NCBI RefSeq assembly: GCF_001280085.1
Contig: NZ_LGED01000200.1
Span: 124,001 to 188,000 of the forward strand
Length of the DNA stretch: 64,000 nt
Direction of reading: 5' to 3'
Origin: Saccharothrix sp. NRRL B-16348
Lineage (GTDB): Bacteria; Actinomycetota; Actinomycetes; Mycobacteriales; Pseudonocardiaceae
Shown here: positions 55,801 to 63,276 of the stretch, in pieces
Layout of the letters: each line of letters starts with the position of its first letter
How positions within the stretch are numbered: position 1 is the first letter of the stretch
Made by a program: the position numbers and the translations under genes
The notes under the pieces: model-generated
Told to the model about the DNA's origin: nothing
Seen by the model: the letters and a program-made list of their open reading frames with translations, nothing else
Databases searched by the model: none

Positions 55801-56734
55801 CCGCGCCGGCCGCTATCTGACGATCCTGCTGCACCGCGCCTTCGTCGATCGGGCCTCCGTCCGCGTCCTCGCCGACGAACTCGCCACCGCCACCGCCCAC
55901 TTGCTCGCCGGCCGTGAGGTGACCCTGCCCGAGCCCGGTTCGGAGTGGAGCGACTTCGCGTGGGACAACGTCGACCTGGTCGGGGACCAGAGCGTGCACG
56001 ACGAACTCGATCACTGGATCGGCATCCTCGACCGTCATGGCGACGGGCCGGATCCGCTGATCGAGCGGCGCCTCGACGGGCTTGCGCCCGTGTCGCTGAG
56101 CCATGCCGTGTCGAACGAGGTTCACCAGGGACTCCTCGCGTTGCGCCGTCGCGAGCACGTGAGGTGGGAAGAGGTCGTGATCGCCGCAGCGGCGGCGGCT
56201 TGGCGGGGTGTGGCAGGACGTGACCAACTCGTCGTGGACGTGCTCACCATCGGCAGGCCGGCGGGGCGAGCGGGAACGGGGTTCGCGGACGCGGTCGGTC
56301 AGTTCTCGTCGGTCTACCCGGTAGCGGTCCCAGGAGCGGAGAAACCGGAGGACACCGTCCGAGCCGCGCGCGAGGCGTGGCGATCAGTCCCGCGATACGG
56401 GCAGGGCTACGGCGTGCTGCGGCATCTGCACGCCCCGACCGCGCAGGTGCTGTCGAGCCGTCCTCCGCGCGCTGTGCTGTTCGCCCCGGTTGGGCCGATC
56501 CCGAAGGCGCTCGACTCGGCGAAACAGGCGCTGAGGAGGGTGCGCCCGGACGCGGTGGACGGCTGGTCCGAGCCGCTCGGTCACCACCCTGTCGAACTGC
56601 GCTGCCACGTCTCGAACGGAGTGCTGACCCTCCAGTGGTGGTACGACCCCGGACGGTGTGACCCGGACGTGGTCCACGACTGGAGCAGTCGAACGATGTC
56701 CGTGCTCGACGTTCTCGCGGGGGCCGTCCAGTGA
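52883..56734 (+). CDS. PKS/NRPS-like KS-AT(inactive)-ACP-E-like protein
   Basis: 1283 residues. Active-looking KS: TACSSSLVAV (near 187), HGTGTALG (325), KGNIGHLEAASG (358). The following AT-like domain lacks its nucleophile: VVGAGVGEYVAA replaces the usual VVGHSxGEY, so Ser is Gly. Carrier domain SFFKLGGDSVMATRL (near 805). The C-terminal condensation-superfamily domain resembles an epimerase (VGQFSSVYPV, GYGVLRHL), but HHxxxDG is LHRAFVDRA, losing the second His. It ends without TE or reductase. A non-elongating, scaffold-like or trans-AT-fed terminal module is likely; release must be external. Confidence 0.85.
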   Translation: MSTAPVEEPTEAIALIGMAGRFPKAQDVEEYWANLVAGRDCLDDLDDDELRANGVPDAVLRAPGYVRRVASLAGYDRFDTDFFGFAPGTAAALDPQQRLFLEVCWHALEDAAHMPENFDGATGVFAAGAFPGYLMHNLMSHHDSRRLLSAGTSTELVEALSMADANFFATRITHTLDLRGPALTVQTACSSSLVAVHLACQSLLSGECDLALAGGMTVKVPHRVGYVYDVDSMMSADGRCRPFDARANGTVFGSGGGAVVLKRLSDAVADRDNIRAVIRGSAINNDGALKMGYSAPSVRMQSAVIAEALQVAGVRPADVGYIEAHGTGTALGDPVEMAALRSAFEGDGDPTRVCPVGSVKGNIGHLEAASGVAGLIKVVSALEHRWIPGTAHFQEPNPELRIEESAFLVAGEGRDWEPVNGTRIAGITSLGMGGTNAHIVVEQAPDRPRRGSASGPSTLVVSARTQQALLDAQDALADWLRRSPELDLADVEHTLDIGRLRFGFRRAVVAQSRQEAADLLEVEVDARDSEARPTSVVLVFPDEASDVNPAVTALSAHDPAFETAFEDCVALFTTRSGGAGSHSATVFAAQYALAHALQERGVRPVAVVGAGVGEYVAAVVAGALSLADAVALVSGEAVEAKGAPALIDLHLASLPSVQADQVVPDWAALGTSSTSWNALLDGAVADGSIPLVLGAAEEPFTQEQLQISTVEDCVVSFQWALARLWELGGEIDPVSAHPDAARVPLPQYPFQRGRHWVEPRSGMPAATPESEPRTSVPADPREALTLLWRETLGVDEVAPGDSFFKLGGDSVMATRLTSRARALGIDIRPKDLFDYPTFDALATHLTPKVKAVAVPVERPRDRGGVPLTPTQLWLLSAPQAERLTVPLVHQLGTDVDQGLVERALDAVLHRHGAMELVARSRHGIWQQHHATHPKVDLLTVQQEVDGPPDIAALREDMSSGPEILPIRAALVGTRAGRYLTILLHRAFVDRASVRVLADELATATAHLLAGREVTLPEPGSEWSDFAWDNVDLVGDQSVHDELDHWIGILDRHGDGPDPLIERRLDGLAPVSLSHAVSNEVHQGLLALRRREHVRWEEVVIAAAAAAWRGVAGRDQLVVDVLTIGRPAGRAGTGFADAVGQFSSVYPVAVPGAEKPEDTVRAAREAWRSVPRYGQGYGVLRHLHAPTAQVLSSRPPRAVLFAPVGPIPKALDSAKQALRRVRPDAVDGWSEPLGHHPVELRCHVSNGVLTLQWWYDPGRCDPDVVHDWSSRTMSVLDVLAGAVQ

Positions 56735-57381
56735 CGACATCTTCCTTGCCCAACGAGCACTTGCACACCCGCTACGCCAACGCGCTGGCACGCTACTTCG
56801 ACGCCATCAACGCACCCATCGAGCGGAGATGGCGGCGGGAACGGCGACGGGAGTTGCTGGCCGGGCTCGGCGGTGACGTCCTGGAGATCGGTGCGGGGAC
56901 CGGCACCAACCTGGAGCACTACACAGCAGCCGACCGGCTCACCCTGGTCGAGCCGGCGCGAGCGATGCGGGAGAGGTTGGAGGGCGCCGTCGCCGCGGCG
57001 GGCCGCCCGGCCGACGTCGTCGACGCGATGGCCGAAGACCTGCCGTTCGCCGACGGCAGTTTCGACGTGGTCGTGTGCTTCCTCGTGCTGTGCAGCGTCC
57101 GTGACTTGGCCACCGCGCTCGGCGAGGCGCGGCGGGTCCTGCGCCCAGGAGGGACGTTCGTCTTCCTCGAACACGTCCGAGCGGAAGGAAGGCTCGGACG
57201 TGCACAAGATCTCGTGGACCCGGTGTGGCGACGGATCGGCGTCGGCTGCAGGCCCAACCGCCGCACGCTCGACGCGATCCGTGAAGCGGGCTTCGTCGTG
57301 GAGTCTCCGCAGGTGATCAGGCCACCGGCCCAGATCCCGTTGGAGACGCCGGTGGCGTCCGGTCGCGCCCGCCGCGGTTGA
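56731..57381 (+). CDS. METTL7-like SAM methyltransferase (second copy)
   Basis: 216 residues from GTG 56731 (GTGA overlap). Class I methyltransferase with VLEIGAGTGTNLEHY, FDVVVCFLVLCSVRDL, LRPGGTFVFLEHVRAEGR and RRIGVGCRPNRRTLDAI. It is clearly paralogous to the 44.1-kb methyltransferase, sharing the LVLCS, FLEHVRA and GCRPN blocks, so the operon carries a duplicated pair at both ends. The METTL7/TMT1 resemblance suggests a soft nucleophile such as a thiol as acceptor. Last gene of the long operon. Confidence 0.82.
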   Translation: MTTSSLPNEHLHTRYANALARYFDAINAPIERRWRRERRRELLAGLGGDVLEIGAGTGTNLEHYTAADRLTLVEPARAMRERLEGAVAAAGRPADVVDAMAEDLPFADGSFDVVVCFLVLCSVRDLATALGEARRVLRPGGTFVFLEHVRAEGRLGRAQDLVDPVWRRIGVGCRPNRRTLDAIREAGFVVESPQVIRPPAQIPLETPVASGRARRG

Positions 57382-57425
57382 CCGGCTCGCACGAGTTGAC
57401 GCCGGACTGCCGCGGCAGCAGAATA

Positions 57426-57454
57426 AAACGAGCGTTTGAAACCAACGATTGATT
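57426..57454. promoter_or_regulatory. Paired TetR operator before the MMPL gene
   Basis: AAACGAGCGTTT (57426-57437, perfect dyad) and CAACGATTGATT (57443-57454), 17 bp apart, 19 bases before the transporter start. The same pair with the same spacing occurs before the TetR gene at 61.98 kb. Confidence 0.75.
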
Positions 57455-57472
57455 GAGGCAGGTCGCGCTGCG

Positions 57473-59704
57473 ATGAGCACCACTAGGCACGTCGCCCCCC
57501 GCGCCTCGGAGGCGCCGCCCCCGCGTGGGCCGCTCGCTGGTCTCGCCCGAGTCGCGTACCGGCGGCGTTGGGTCGTGATCGGGCTCGCGGCACTGTTCGT
57601 CGTCGCCGCGGGACTGTTCGGCGCCACGGTCACGGACAAGCTGTCGGCGGGTGGCTACACGCCCGAATCGGCCCAGTCCACCCAGGCCGAGCGGTTCCTC
57701 GCCGACAACTTCCAGGCAGGCGCGCCCGACCTGGTGCTGTTGGTGCGGACCCCGGACTCGGTGGACGACCCCGACTCCTCGGCGGCCGCGGGCCGCCTGG
57801 AGGACCGGTTGACCGCGATGAACGGCGTGAGCAGCGTCCAGTCCTACTGGAACACCGGTGCACCGTCGCTTCGTTCGGAGGACGGTCGGTCGGCGCTCAT
57901 CACGGCGGTGTTCGAAGGTGATGAAGGGGACGCGACCCGGCTGGCCAAGGACATCCTGCCCACCGTCACCGGTCAGCAGGACGGGCTGGAAGTGCAGGCC
58001 ACCGGCCGCGCCGCGGTCAACATCGAGGACGTGGAGCAGGCCAACGAGGACTTGGCGCGCGCCGAGGTCATCGGCGGACCGATCACTGTGCTGATCCTGC
58101 TGCTCACGTTCGGGTCGTTGGTCGCGGTCGGGATGCCGCTGGTCATCGCGGCCGTGTCGGTGGTCGGGACGCTGGCCCTGCTCACCGCTCTGACGTCGGT
58201 GCTCGACGTCTCGGTGTTCGCGTTCAACCTGACGACCGCCCTCGGCTTCGGTCTGGCCGTCGACTACGCCCTGTTCATCGTCATGCGGTACCGCGAGGAG
58301 TTGGCGAAGGGGGCGGAAGTCGAGGACGCGTTGGTGACGACGCTGCGCACGGTCGGCAAGGCCGTGCTGTTCTCGGCCGTCACGGTGCTGCTGGCCCTGT
58401 CCGCCCTCTTCGTCTTCCCGGTCGACTTCCTGCGCTCGTTGGCCGCGACAGTCATGGGCGTCGTCGTCCTGGCCGCTCTCGCAGCAGTAGTCGTGCTCCC
58501 GGCGGTGTTGGCAGTCGTGGGCCGGCGGATCGACCGGTTCAACCCGTTGCGCAAGTTCACCGAGCGCAGGCAGGCGCGAGCCGCGGGCAAGCCCGGTGTG
58601 TGGCACCGCATCGCGACGACGGTGATGAAGCGTCCGATCCTCATCGGTGGCGTGACGGCCTTGCTGCTCCTGCTGCTCGCGCTGCCTTTCGCCCACGCCC
58701 GCTTCGGCCTGTTCGACGAGCGGATCCTGCCTGCGGACTCGCCGCCCTACGCCGCAGCGGAGCGGATCCGCGCCGACTTCGACGGCGCGGAGATCAGTCC
58801 GATCACGGTCGCTCTCCCCGGGACCGGCGCCGACGGCGTCGAGGGCTACGCCACGGAGATCTCCAGGCTGCCGAACGTCGCGCGCGTCGACACGGTCTCG
58901 GGCAGTTACACCGATGGCACTCAGGTCGCGCCGCCCCTGGAAGCGTCCGCGGCGTTCAGCAAACCGGCGGGCACGTGGTTGTCCGTGGTCAGCGACGTGG
59001 ATCCGAACTCGGCGGAGAGCAAGGACCTGGTCGCGGCCATCCGCTCGGCACCCGCGCCGAGCGAGGCCCTGGTCGGCGGTCAGGCCGCCGTGCTGGTGGA
59101 CACCAACGACGCGCTGGTCTCCCGCCTGCCGCTGGCCGGGCTGATCATCCTCGTGAGCACGTTCCTGCTGCTGTTCCTCTTCACGGGCAGCCTGCTCATC
59201 CCGCTGAAGGCGATCGTGCTGAACCTGTTCAGCCTCACCGCCACCTTCGGTGCGATGGTCTACATCTTCCAGGACGGCAACCTGAAGTGGCTGGTCGGCG
59301 AGTTCACCGCGACCGGATACCTCGACATGACCGCCACCCTGCTGCTGTTCTGCCTGGCGTTCGGCCTGTCCATGGACTACGAGGTCTTCCTGTTGTCGCG
59401 CATCAAGGAGGAGTACGACCTCTCCGGCGACAACACGCACGCCGTCGTGGCCGGTCTGGAGAACACAGGCAGGCTGTTCACCGCCGCGGCGCTGGTGTTC
59501 GCCAGCGTCATGGTGGCCCTGGCGACATCAGGGGTCAGCCTCGTCAAGCTGGCCGGTGTCGGCATGGCTCTCGCTGTCCTCATGGACGCCACGCTGATCC
59601 GGGGCGTGCTCGTCCCCGCCTTCATGCGACTGCTCGGCCGGGCGAACTGGTGGGCGCCCGCGCCCTTGCGCCGCCTGCACGAGCGGATCGGGATGCGGGG
59701 CTAG
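57473..59704 (+). CDS. MMPL/RND-family exporter
   Basis: 743 residues from the ATG at 57473. Twelve-helix MMPL architecture: N-terminal helix YRRRWVVIGLAALFVVAAGL, a periplasmic loop (about 60-200), a block of helices containing TALGFGLAVDYALFIVMRYREEL (with the proton-relay Asp-Tyr), a central cytoplasmic segment, a second periplasmic loop (about 420-540) and a final block with LLLFCLAFGLSMDYEVFLLSRIKEE. Such proteins export lipids, siderophores and polyketides. Located directly after the biosynthetic operon and sharing an operator with a nearby TetR gene, it is the likely product exporter. Confidence 0.92.
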   Translation: MSTTRHVAPRASEAPPPRGPLAGLARVAYRRRWVVIGLAALFVVAAGLFGATVTDKLSAGGYTPESAQSTQAERFLADNFQAGAPDLVLLVRTPDSVDDPDSSAAAGRLEDRLTAMNGVSSVQSYWNTGAPSLRSEDGRSALITAVFEGDEGDATRLAKDILPTVTGQQDGLEVQATGRAAVNIEDVEQANEDLARAEVIGGPITVLILLLTFGSLVAVGMPLVIAAVSVVGTLALLTALTSVLDVSVFAFNLTTALGFGLAVDYALFIVMRYREELAKGAEVEDALVTTLRTVGKAVLFSAVTVLLALSALFVFPVDFLRSLAATVMGVVVLAALAAVVVLPAVLAVVGRRIDRFNPLRKFTERRQARAAGKPGVWHRIATTVMKRPILIGGVTALLLLLLALPFAHARFGLFDERILPADSPPYAAAERIRADFDGAEISPITVALPGTGADGVEGYATEISRLPNVARVDTVSGSYTDGTQVAPPLEASAAFSKPAGTWLSVVSDVDPNSAESKDLVAAIRSAPAPSEALVGGQAAVLVDTNDALVSRLPLAGLIILVSTFLLLFLFTGSLLIPLKAIVLNLFSLTATFGAMVYIFQDGNLKWLVGEFTATGYLDMTATLLLFCLAFGLSMDYEVFLLSRIKEEYDLSGDNTHAVVAGLENTGRLFTAAALVFASVMVALATSGVSLVKLAGVGMALAVLMDATLIRGVLVPAFMRLLGRANWWAPAPLRRLHERIGMRG

Positions 59705-59727
59705 TGGTAGGTGCCGGCCTCGCCCGG

Positions 59728-60012
59728 TCAGGAGCGCACGAGCCGGGCGATGGCCGCACTCGCCTCGGCCACCTTGAGGTCGGCGGTAGCACCGCCTTCC
59801 GTGATGGCGTCGGACACGCAGTGCCGCAGGTGCTCGTCGAGCAACTTGATCGATACGGCCTGCAGTGCCCGCGTCGCTGCCGCCACCTGGGTCAGGATGT
59901 CAATGCAGTATTGATCTTCGTCGACCATTCTGCCCAGGCCCCGGACTTGACCTTCAACCTGCCGCAACCGCCGGACGAGGTCGGTTTTCGAGTCGATGTA
60001 ACCGGGCATCAT
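59728..60012 (-). CDS. csoR: CsoR-family copper-sensing repressor
   Basis: 94 residues. Helical DUF156/CsoR protein starting MMPGYIDSKTDLVRRLRQVEGQVRG. The copper ligands of mycobacterial CsoR are conserved at the same numbering: Cys36 (QYCIDIL), His61 and Cys65 (HLRHCV). Represses copper-detoxification genes and releases DNA on binding Cu(I). A TACCC-N5-GGGTA dyad lies just upstream. A CopZ-type chaperone is encoded at 63.1 kb, while no copper P-type ATPase is in the window. Convergent with the MMPL gene. Confidence 0.9.
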   Translation of the reverse strand: MMPGYIDSKTDLVRRLRQVEGQVRGLGRMVDEDQYCIDILTQVAAATRALQAVSIKLLDEHLRHCVSDAITEGGATADLKVAEASAAIARLVRS

Positions 60013-60036
60013 CCGCTCCTCGCGATCGCTTGCCGC

Positions 60037-60058
60037 ATACCCCGCCAGGGTAGGGGAT
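60037..60058. promoter_or_regulatory. Probable CsoR operator
   Basis: ATACCCC (60037-60043) and GGGGAT (60053-60058) enclose an inner TACCC-N5-GGGTA dyad (60038-60052). Located 25 bases upstream of the csoR start, the expected autoregulatory site. Confidence 0.65.
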
Positions 60059-60150
60059 GGTCAGTGCGGAAATCATCTCGTATCGCCAGTTGGGAATGAA
60101 TCGGCAAATCGTTCCAGCATGGTGAATCGGTAACGGATCGGGAAGGTGAC

Positions 60151-61326
60151 ATGTCGGCGCACTCGGCGGTGGTGGTCGGAGGCGGTATAGCGGGTCTCGC
60201 CGTGGCGGGCGCACTCCTGCGTGACCGTTGGCAGGTCACGGTCTTGGAGCGCGCCGACGAGTTCGCGCCTGTCGGCGCAGGCCTCACCCTGGCGCCGAAC
60301 GCGGTCCGGGCGCTGGACTGGCTAGGTCTGGGGTCCGACCTCCGGGAGCGGGCCGTCGCCCAAGGCGCCGTCGGCGTCCGACTCGCCGACGGGTCCTGGC
60401 TCCACCGGGGCCGCGTCGAGGACCTCGAAGCCGCGTTCGGTTCGCCCGGCTACGCGCTGCACCGAGCTGATCTGCACGCGATGCTGCTCGACGCGGCGCG
60501 CGACGCAGACCTGCGCACCGGTCACCGGGTCACCGCGCTGACGACCGACGCGGCCACAGCCACGGTGACCTTCGAAGCCGGGTCCGCAGGTGGACACCTC
60601 CAGGCTGACCTGGTCGTAGTCGCCGACGGTGTGCACAGCACCGGGCGGTCGGCGCTGTTCCCCGCACATCCGGGACCGAGCTACGCGGGCTACGTCACCT
60701 GGCGCGGCGTGGTGTTGGAGGGAGCCGGCGATCTGGCACCCGATCAATCGGCTGTGACCGAGACGTGGGGCACCGGCGAGCGTTTCGGCGTCGTGCCGCT
60801 CGCCGACGGTCGCGTCTACTGGTTCGCCACCGCATCCGTGCCGGAGCGGTCCCACGGAGACGACGACCTCCAGGATCTGAGGGCGCGTTTTGGCCGCTGG
60901 CACGCGCCGATCCCTGGCCTGTTGGCCGCCACGCCCGCCGATGCGCTCCTGCGTCACGACATCTGCTACCTGCGGGCACCGTTGCCGCGTTACGTCTCCG
61001 GCCGGGCCGTGTTGGTGGGCGACGCGGCCCACGCCATCACCCCCGACCTCGGGCAAGGGGCTTGCCTGGCACTGGAGGACGCGGTGGTGCTGTCGGACCG
61101 GCTTCGCCACACCGCCGATGTGCCGACGGCCTTGAACGCCTACGACGCGGCGCGCCGTCCCAGGACACAGCGACTCGTCCGGACGTCGGCTGTGGTCGGC
61201 AGGCTGGCCCAGTGGCGCAACCCGGTGGCCGTCGCCGCGCGGAACGCGCTGGTCAGGGCCATTCCCGACACCGTGTTCCTGCGCCTCACCTCCGATACCT
61301 TCTCGTGGCGACCGCCCGGCCGCTGA
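60151..61326 (+). CDS. FAD-dependent aromatic monooxygenase
   Basis: 391 residues. Class A flavoprotein hydroxylase: VVVGGGIAGLAVAGALLRD (FAD GxGxxG) at the N-terminus, the DG motif LVVVADGVHSTGR near residue 153 and the second FAD motif AVLVGDAAHAITPDLGQGACLALEDAVVL near 283. Such enzymes hydroxylate phenolic or heteroaromatic rings using NAD(P)H and O2. Lies between CsoR and TetR genes and just outside the NRPS/PKS operon; modification of the salicyl moiety is possible but unproven. Its promoter region is shared with divergent csoR. Confidence 0.87.
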   Translation: MSAHSAVVVGGGIAGLAVAGALLRDRWQVTVLERADEFAPVGAGLTLAPNAVRALDWLGLGSDLRERAVAQGAVGVRLADGSWLHRGRVEDLEAAFGSPGYALHRADLHAMLLDAARDADLRTGHRVTALTTDAATATVTFEAGSAGGHLQADLVVVADGVHSTGRSALFPAHPGPSYAGYVTWRGVVLEGAGDLAPDQSAVTETWGTGERFGVVPLADGRVYWFATASVPERSHGDDDLQDLRARFGRWHAPIPGLLAATPADALLRHDICYLRAPLPRYVSGRAVLVGDAAHAITPDLGQGACLALEDAVVLSDRLRHTADVPTALNAYDAARRPRTQRLVRTSAVVGRLAQWRNPVAVAARNALVRAIPDTVFLRLTSDTFSWRPPGR

Positions 61327-61342
61327 CGCCGCGTCGTCAGCG
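61321..61342. terminator. Hairpin shared by convergent stop codons
   Basis: CGCTGACG (61321-61328) pairs with CGTCAGCG (61335-61342) across both stop codons of the monooxygenase and TetR genes. Compact bidirectional terminator candidate. Confidence 0.5.
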
Positions 61343-61987
61343 CGTCGGGCGGTCGCTCAACGAGCGGGTGGCCGGGGCGCGCAGAGCCGCGATCAGCAGG
61401 GTGATCAACCAGGGTTCGACCTCGGAGGCGGGGTACCGGTCCGCGAGCGCGCCGGACTGGCGCATACCGAGCAGGCCGACCATCGCCTGGTAGCGGAACG
61501 ACACCTCGTCGGCGCTCAGTTCGGGCAGCGCCCGGATCAGCGCGACGCGGTAGCGGTCCTCGACCTCGTCCACCTCCTCCGCGAACAGCTCCCGCATCTG
61601 AGGGCTCGGGTCGAAGATCACCCGCCCGACGAACCGCGCGATCCGCTCACTGCGGTGGCCGTGGCTCCGGGTCAGGTCCAAGCCCGCCGACACGAAGGCG
61701 CTCACCACCGACTCGACGTCCGGGACCGGTGTCGAGGCTTCCAGATCGTCCAACAGCCGTGCGCGCAGCTCGTTCACCTTGGACATCGCCCGGCCCACGA
61801 CCGCGCGCAGCAGACCTTCCTTGGAACCGAAGTGGTAGTTGACCGCGGCGATGTTCGCTCCCGCGGCGTCGGTCACCGCGCGCAGAGAGGTGCCGCTGAA
61901 ACCCCGTTCCGCGAAAAGCTCCTCGGCCGAATCGAGGAGTCGCTCCTTGGTCGCCTGCTTTTGGTCCTCCATACGGCCCAGCCCCAT
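61337..61987 (-). CDS. TetR-family repressor controlling itself and the MMPL gene
   Basis: 216 residues from ATG 61987 (ATG 61972 also possible). TetR_N helix-turn-helix: KERLLDSAEELFAERGFSGTSLRAVTDAAGANIAAVNYHFGSKEGLLRAV, followed by a ligand-binding domain of the TetR_C (PsrA/YttP-like) type. Two AAACGATTGTTT-type dyads sit just upstream of its start, and a matching pair precedes the MMPL exporter, indicating coordinate repression, perhaps relieved by the pathway product. Confidence 0.88.
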   Translation of the reverse strand: MGLGRMEDQKQATKERLLDSAEELFAERGFSGTSLRAVTDAAGANIAAVNYHFGSKEGLLRAVVGRAMSKVNELRARLLDDLEASTPVPDVESVVSAFVSAGLDLTRSHGHRSERIARFVGRVIFDPSPQMRELFAEEVDEVEDRYRVALIRALPELSADEVSFRYQAMVGLLGMRQSGALADRYPASEVEPWLITLLIAALRAPATRSLSDRPTR

Positions 61988-62018
61988 TCGCTCGCCATGC
62001 GGTCGCGCCGTTCATTCT

Positions 62019-62047
62019 AAACGATTGTTTGAAGTAAGCGATTGTTT
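62019..62047. promoter_or_regulatory. Paired TetR operator, autoregulatory
   Basis: AAACGATTGTTT (62019-62030) and AAGCGATTGTTT (62036-62047), 17 bp apart, 30-60 bases upstream of the TetR start. Shares sequence and spacing with the pair at 57426-57454. Confidence 0.8.
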
Positions 62048-62117
62048 GAATCCTGTGACGGCCGGTTGTGCCGTAGCGGCGGCGGTTCGAAGCTCGGCGG
62101 ATCGTAGGCTGGGAGGC

Positions 62118-62720
62118 ATGACGTCGATCGATGGGCAGCAGAAGGCCCAGGACGCGACCCGGCGCCGTCGCGCGGACGCCGAGCGCAACATCGCCACCAT
62201 CCTCGACGCCGCCCTCGACTGCTTCACGGCCAATCCGCAGGTCAGCGTCGGCGCCATCGCCGAGGCTGCGGGCATCGGCCGGGTGACCGTCTACGCCCAC
62301 TTCCCATCCCGGCAGGCTCTGCTGGAAGCGGTCCTCGACCGGGCGATCGACGAGGCGCTCGCGGCGATCGACAGCGATACGATCGCCGGCGCGCCCCCTG
62401 ACGAGGCGATGCGACGGCTCATCAGGTCGTCCTGGTCGGTACTGGAGCGCCATCGGGTCCTGTCCGCGTTGGCTTCGCGCGAACTCGAGCCGGACAGGCT
62501 CAGGGCACACCACGACGTCGTGCTCAAGCGCGTCGAGGCGTTGATCGCCCGCGGTCGGTCCGACGGGACGTTTCGGACCGACCTGCCGCGGGGGTGGCTG
62601 GTCACAACCTTCTACAGCCTTCTGCACGCGGCGTGCGAGGACGTCAACGCGGGACGGCTTCAGCGACGTGACATCGCCCGCATCCTCGAGCGCACCCTCC
62701 TGTCGGCCCTGCGAGCCTAG
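62118..62720 (+). CDS. TetR-family regulator (second)
   Basis: 200 residues from ATG 62118; a GGGAGG site precedes it, very close. Helix-turn-helix: RNIATILDAALDCFTANPQVSVGAIAEAAGIGRVTVYAHFPSRQALLEAVLDRAID, then a helical effector domain. Divergent from the first TetR gene, so the same AAACGATTGTTT dyads could influence it. Target and ligand unknown. Convergent with the CDGSH gene. Confidence 0.87.
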   Translation: MTSIDGQQKAQDATRRRRADAERNIATILDAALDCFTANPQVSVGAIAEAAGIGRVTVYAHFPSRQALLEAVLDRAIDEALAAIDSDTIAGAPPDEAMRRLIRSSWSVLERHRVLSALASRELEPDRLRAHHDVVLKRVEALIARGRSDGTFRTDLPRGWLVTTFYSLLHAACEDVNAGRLQRRDIARILERTLLSALRA

Positions 62721-62762
62721 GTTCTTCGACCGTCCAACTGTGGCGTGGAGGAGGTCCGTGCC

Positions 62763-63005
62763 TCAACTGACGGTCTCGTCGGCGTGCGGCGAGGCGGACT
62801 CCTCCGACTGGAAGCCGGTCCTCGCGTGGGCGCCGTCGCAGAACGGCTTGTTCGCGGACTGGCCGCACCTGCAGAGCAGAACGCTGCGGCGCTCCGGGAC
62901 GTCGAAGGCGTTGCCGGTGTGGTCCACCAGCCTCATCGGCCCCTTCACCTGGTACGGGCCGTTGTTCACCATTTTGATCACCACGGCGGGCTGTTCTTGG
63001 TCCAC
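62763..63005 (-). CDS. CDGSH iron-sulfur domain protein
   Basis: 80 residues. The CDGSH motif is complete: Cys45, Cys47 in LLCRCGQS, Cys56 and His60 in NKPFCDGAH, the three-Cys one-His ligands of a redox-active 2Fe-2S cluster. The N-terminal beta strands (NNGPYQVKGPMRLVDHTGN) match the small actinobacterial type. Probably electron transfer or redox sensing. It may be read through from the copper chaperone gene upstream, although a strong hairpin separates them. Confidence 0.9.
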   Translation of the reverse strand: MDQEQPAVVIKMVNNGPYQVKGPMRLVDHTGNAFDVPERRSVLLCRCGQSANKPFCDGAHARTGFQSEESASPHADETVS

Positions 63006-63029
63006 GTGTGTCTCCGGGGTTGATTGATG

Positions 63030-63066
63030 GGCCCGTGGCGCACCGGTCCGAGGTGCGCCACGGGCC
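63030..63066 (-). terminator. Terminator of the copper chaperone gene
   Basis: A perfect 15-bp stem: GGCCCGTGGCGCACC (63030-63044) with GGTGCGCCACGGGCC (63052-63066), directly after the chaperone stop. Confidence 0.8.
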
Positions 63067-63072
63067 GGTGCA

Positions 63073-63276
63073 TCAGGAAGCGATCTTGTATCCGGCCTCT
63101 TCGACCGCGGCCTTCACGCTCGCCAGGTCGACCTGGTCGCCGATGACCGTCACCTCGCCGGTGGCGATGTCGATGTCCACGTCGTCGACTCCGGGGACCG
63201 ACGAGACCGCGGTGGTCACCTTGCCGACGCACGAGTCGCAGGTCATGCCGCTGACGTTGATCGAGTTGTTCTGCAT
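63073..63276 (-). CDS. copZ: CopZ-like copper chaperone (HMA domain)
   Basis: 67 residues from ATG 63276; the frame extends far upstream without a start signal. Heavy-metal-associated ferredoxin-like domain with GMTCDSCVGKV (Cys13, Cys16) binding Cu(I), and SVPGVDDVDIDIATGEVTVIG. Delivers copper to P-type ATPases or the CsoR repressor. A 26-bp imperfect palindrome lies about 70 bases upstream. No CopA ATPase in the window. Confidence 0.9.
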   Translation of the reverse strand: MQNNSINVSGMTCDSCVGKVTTAVSSVPGVDDVDIDIATGEVTVIGDQVDLASVKAAVEEAGYKIAS

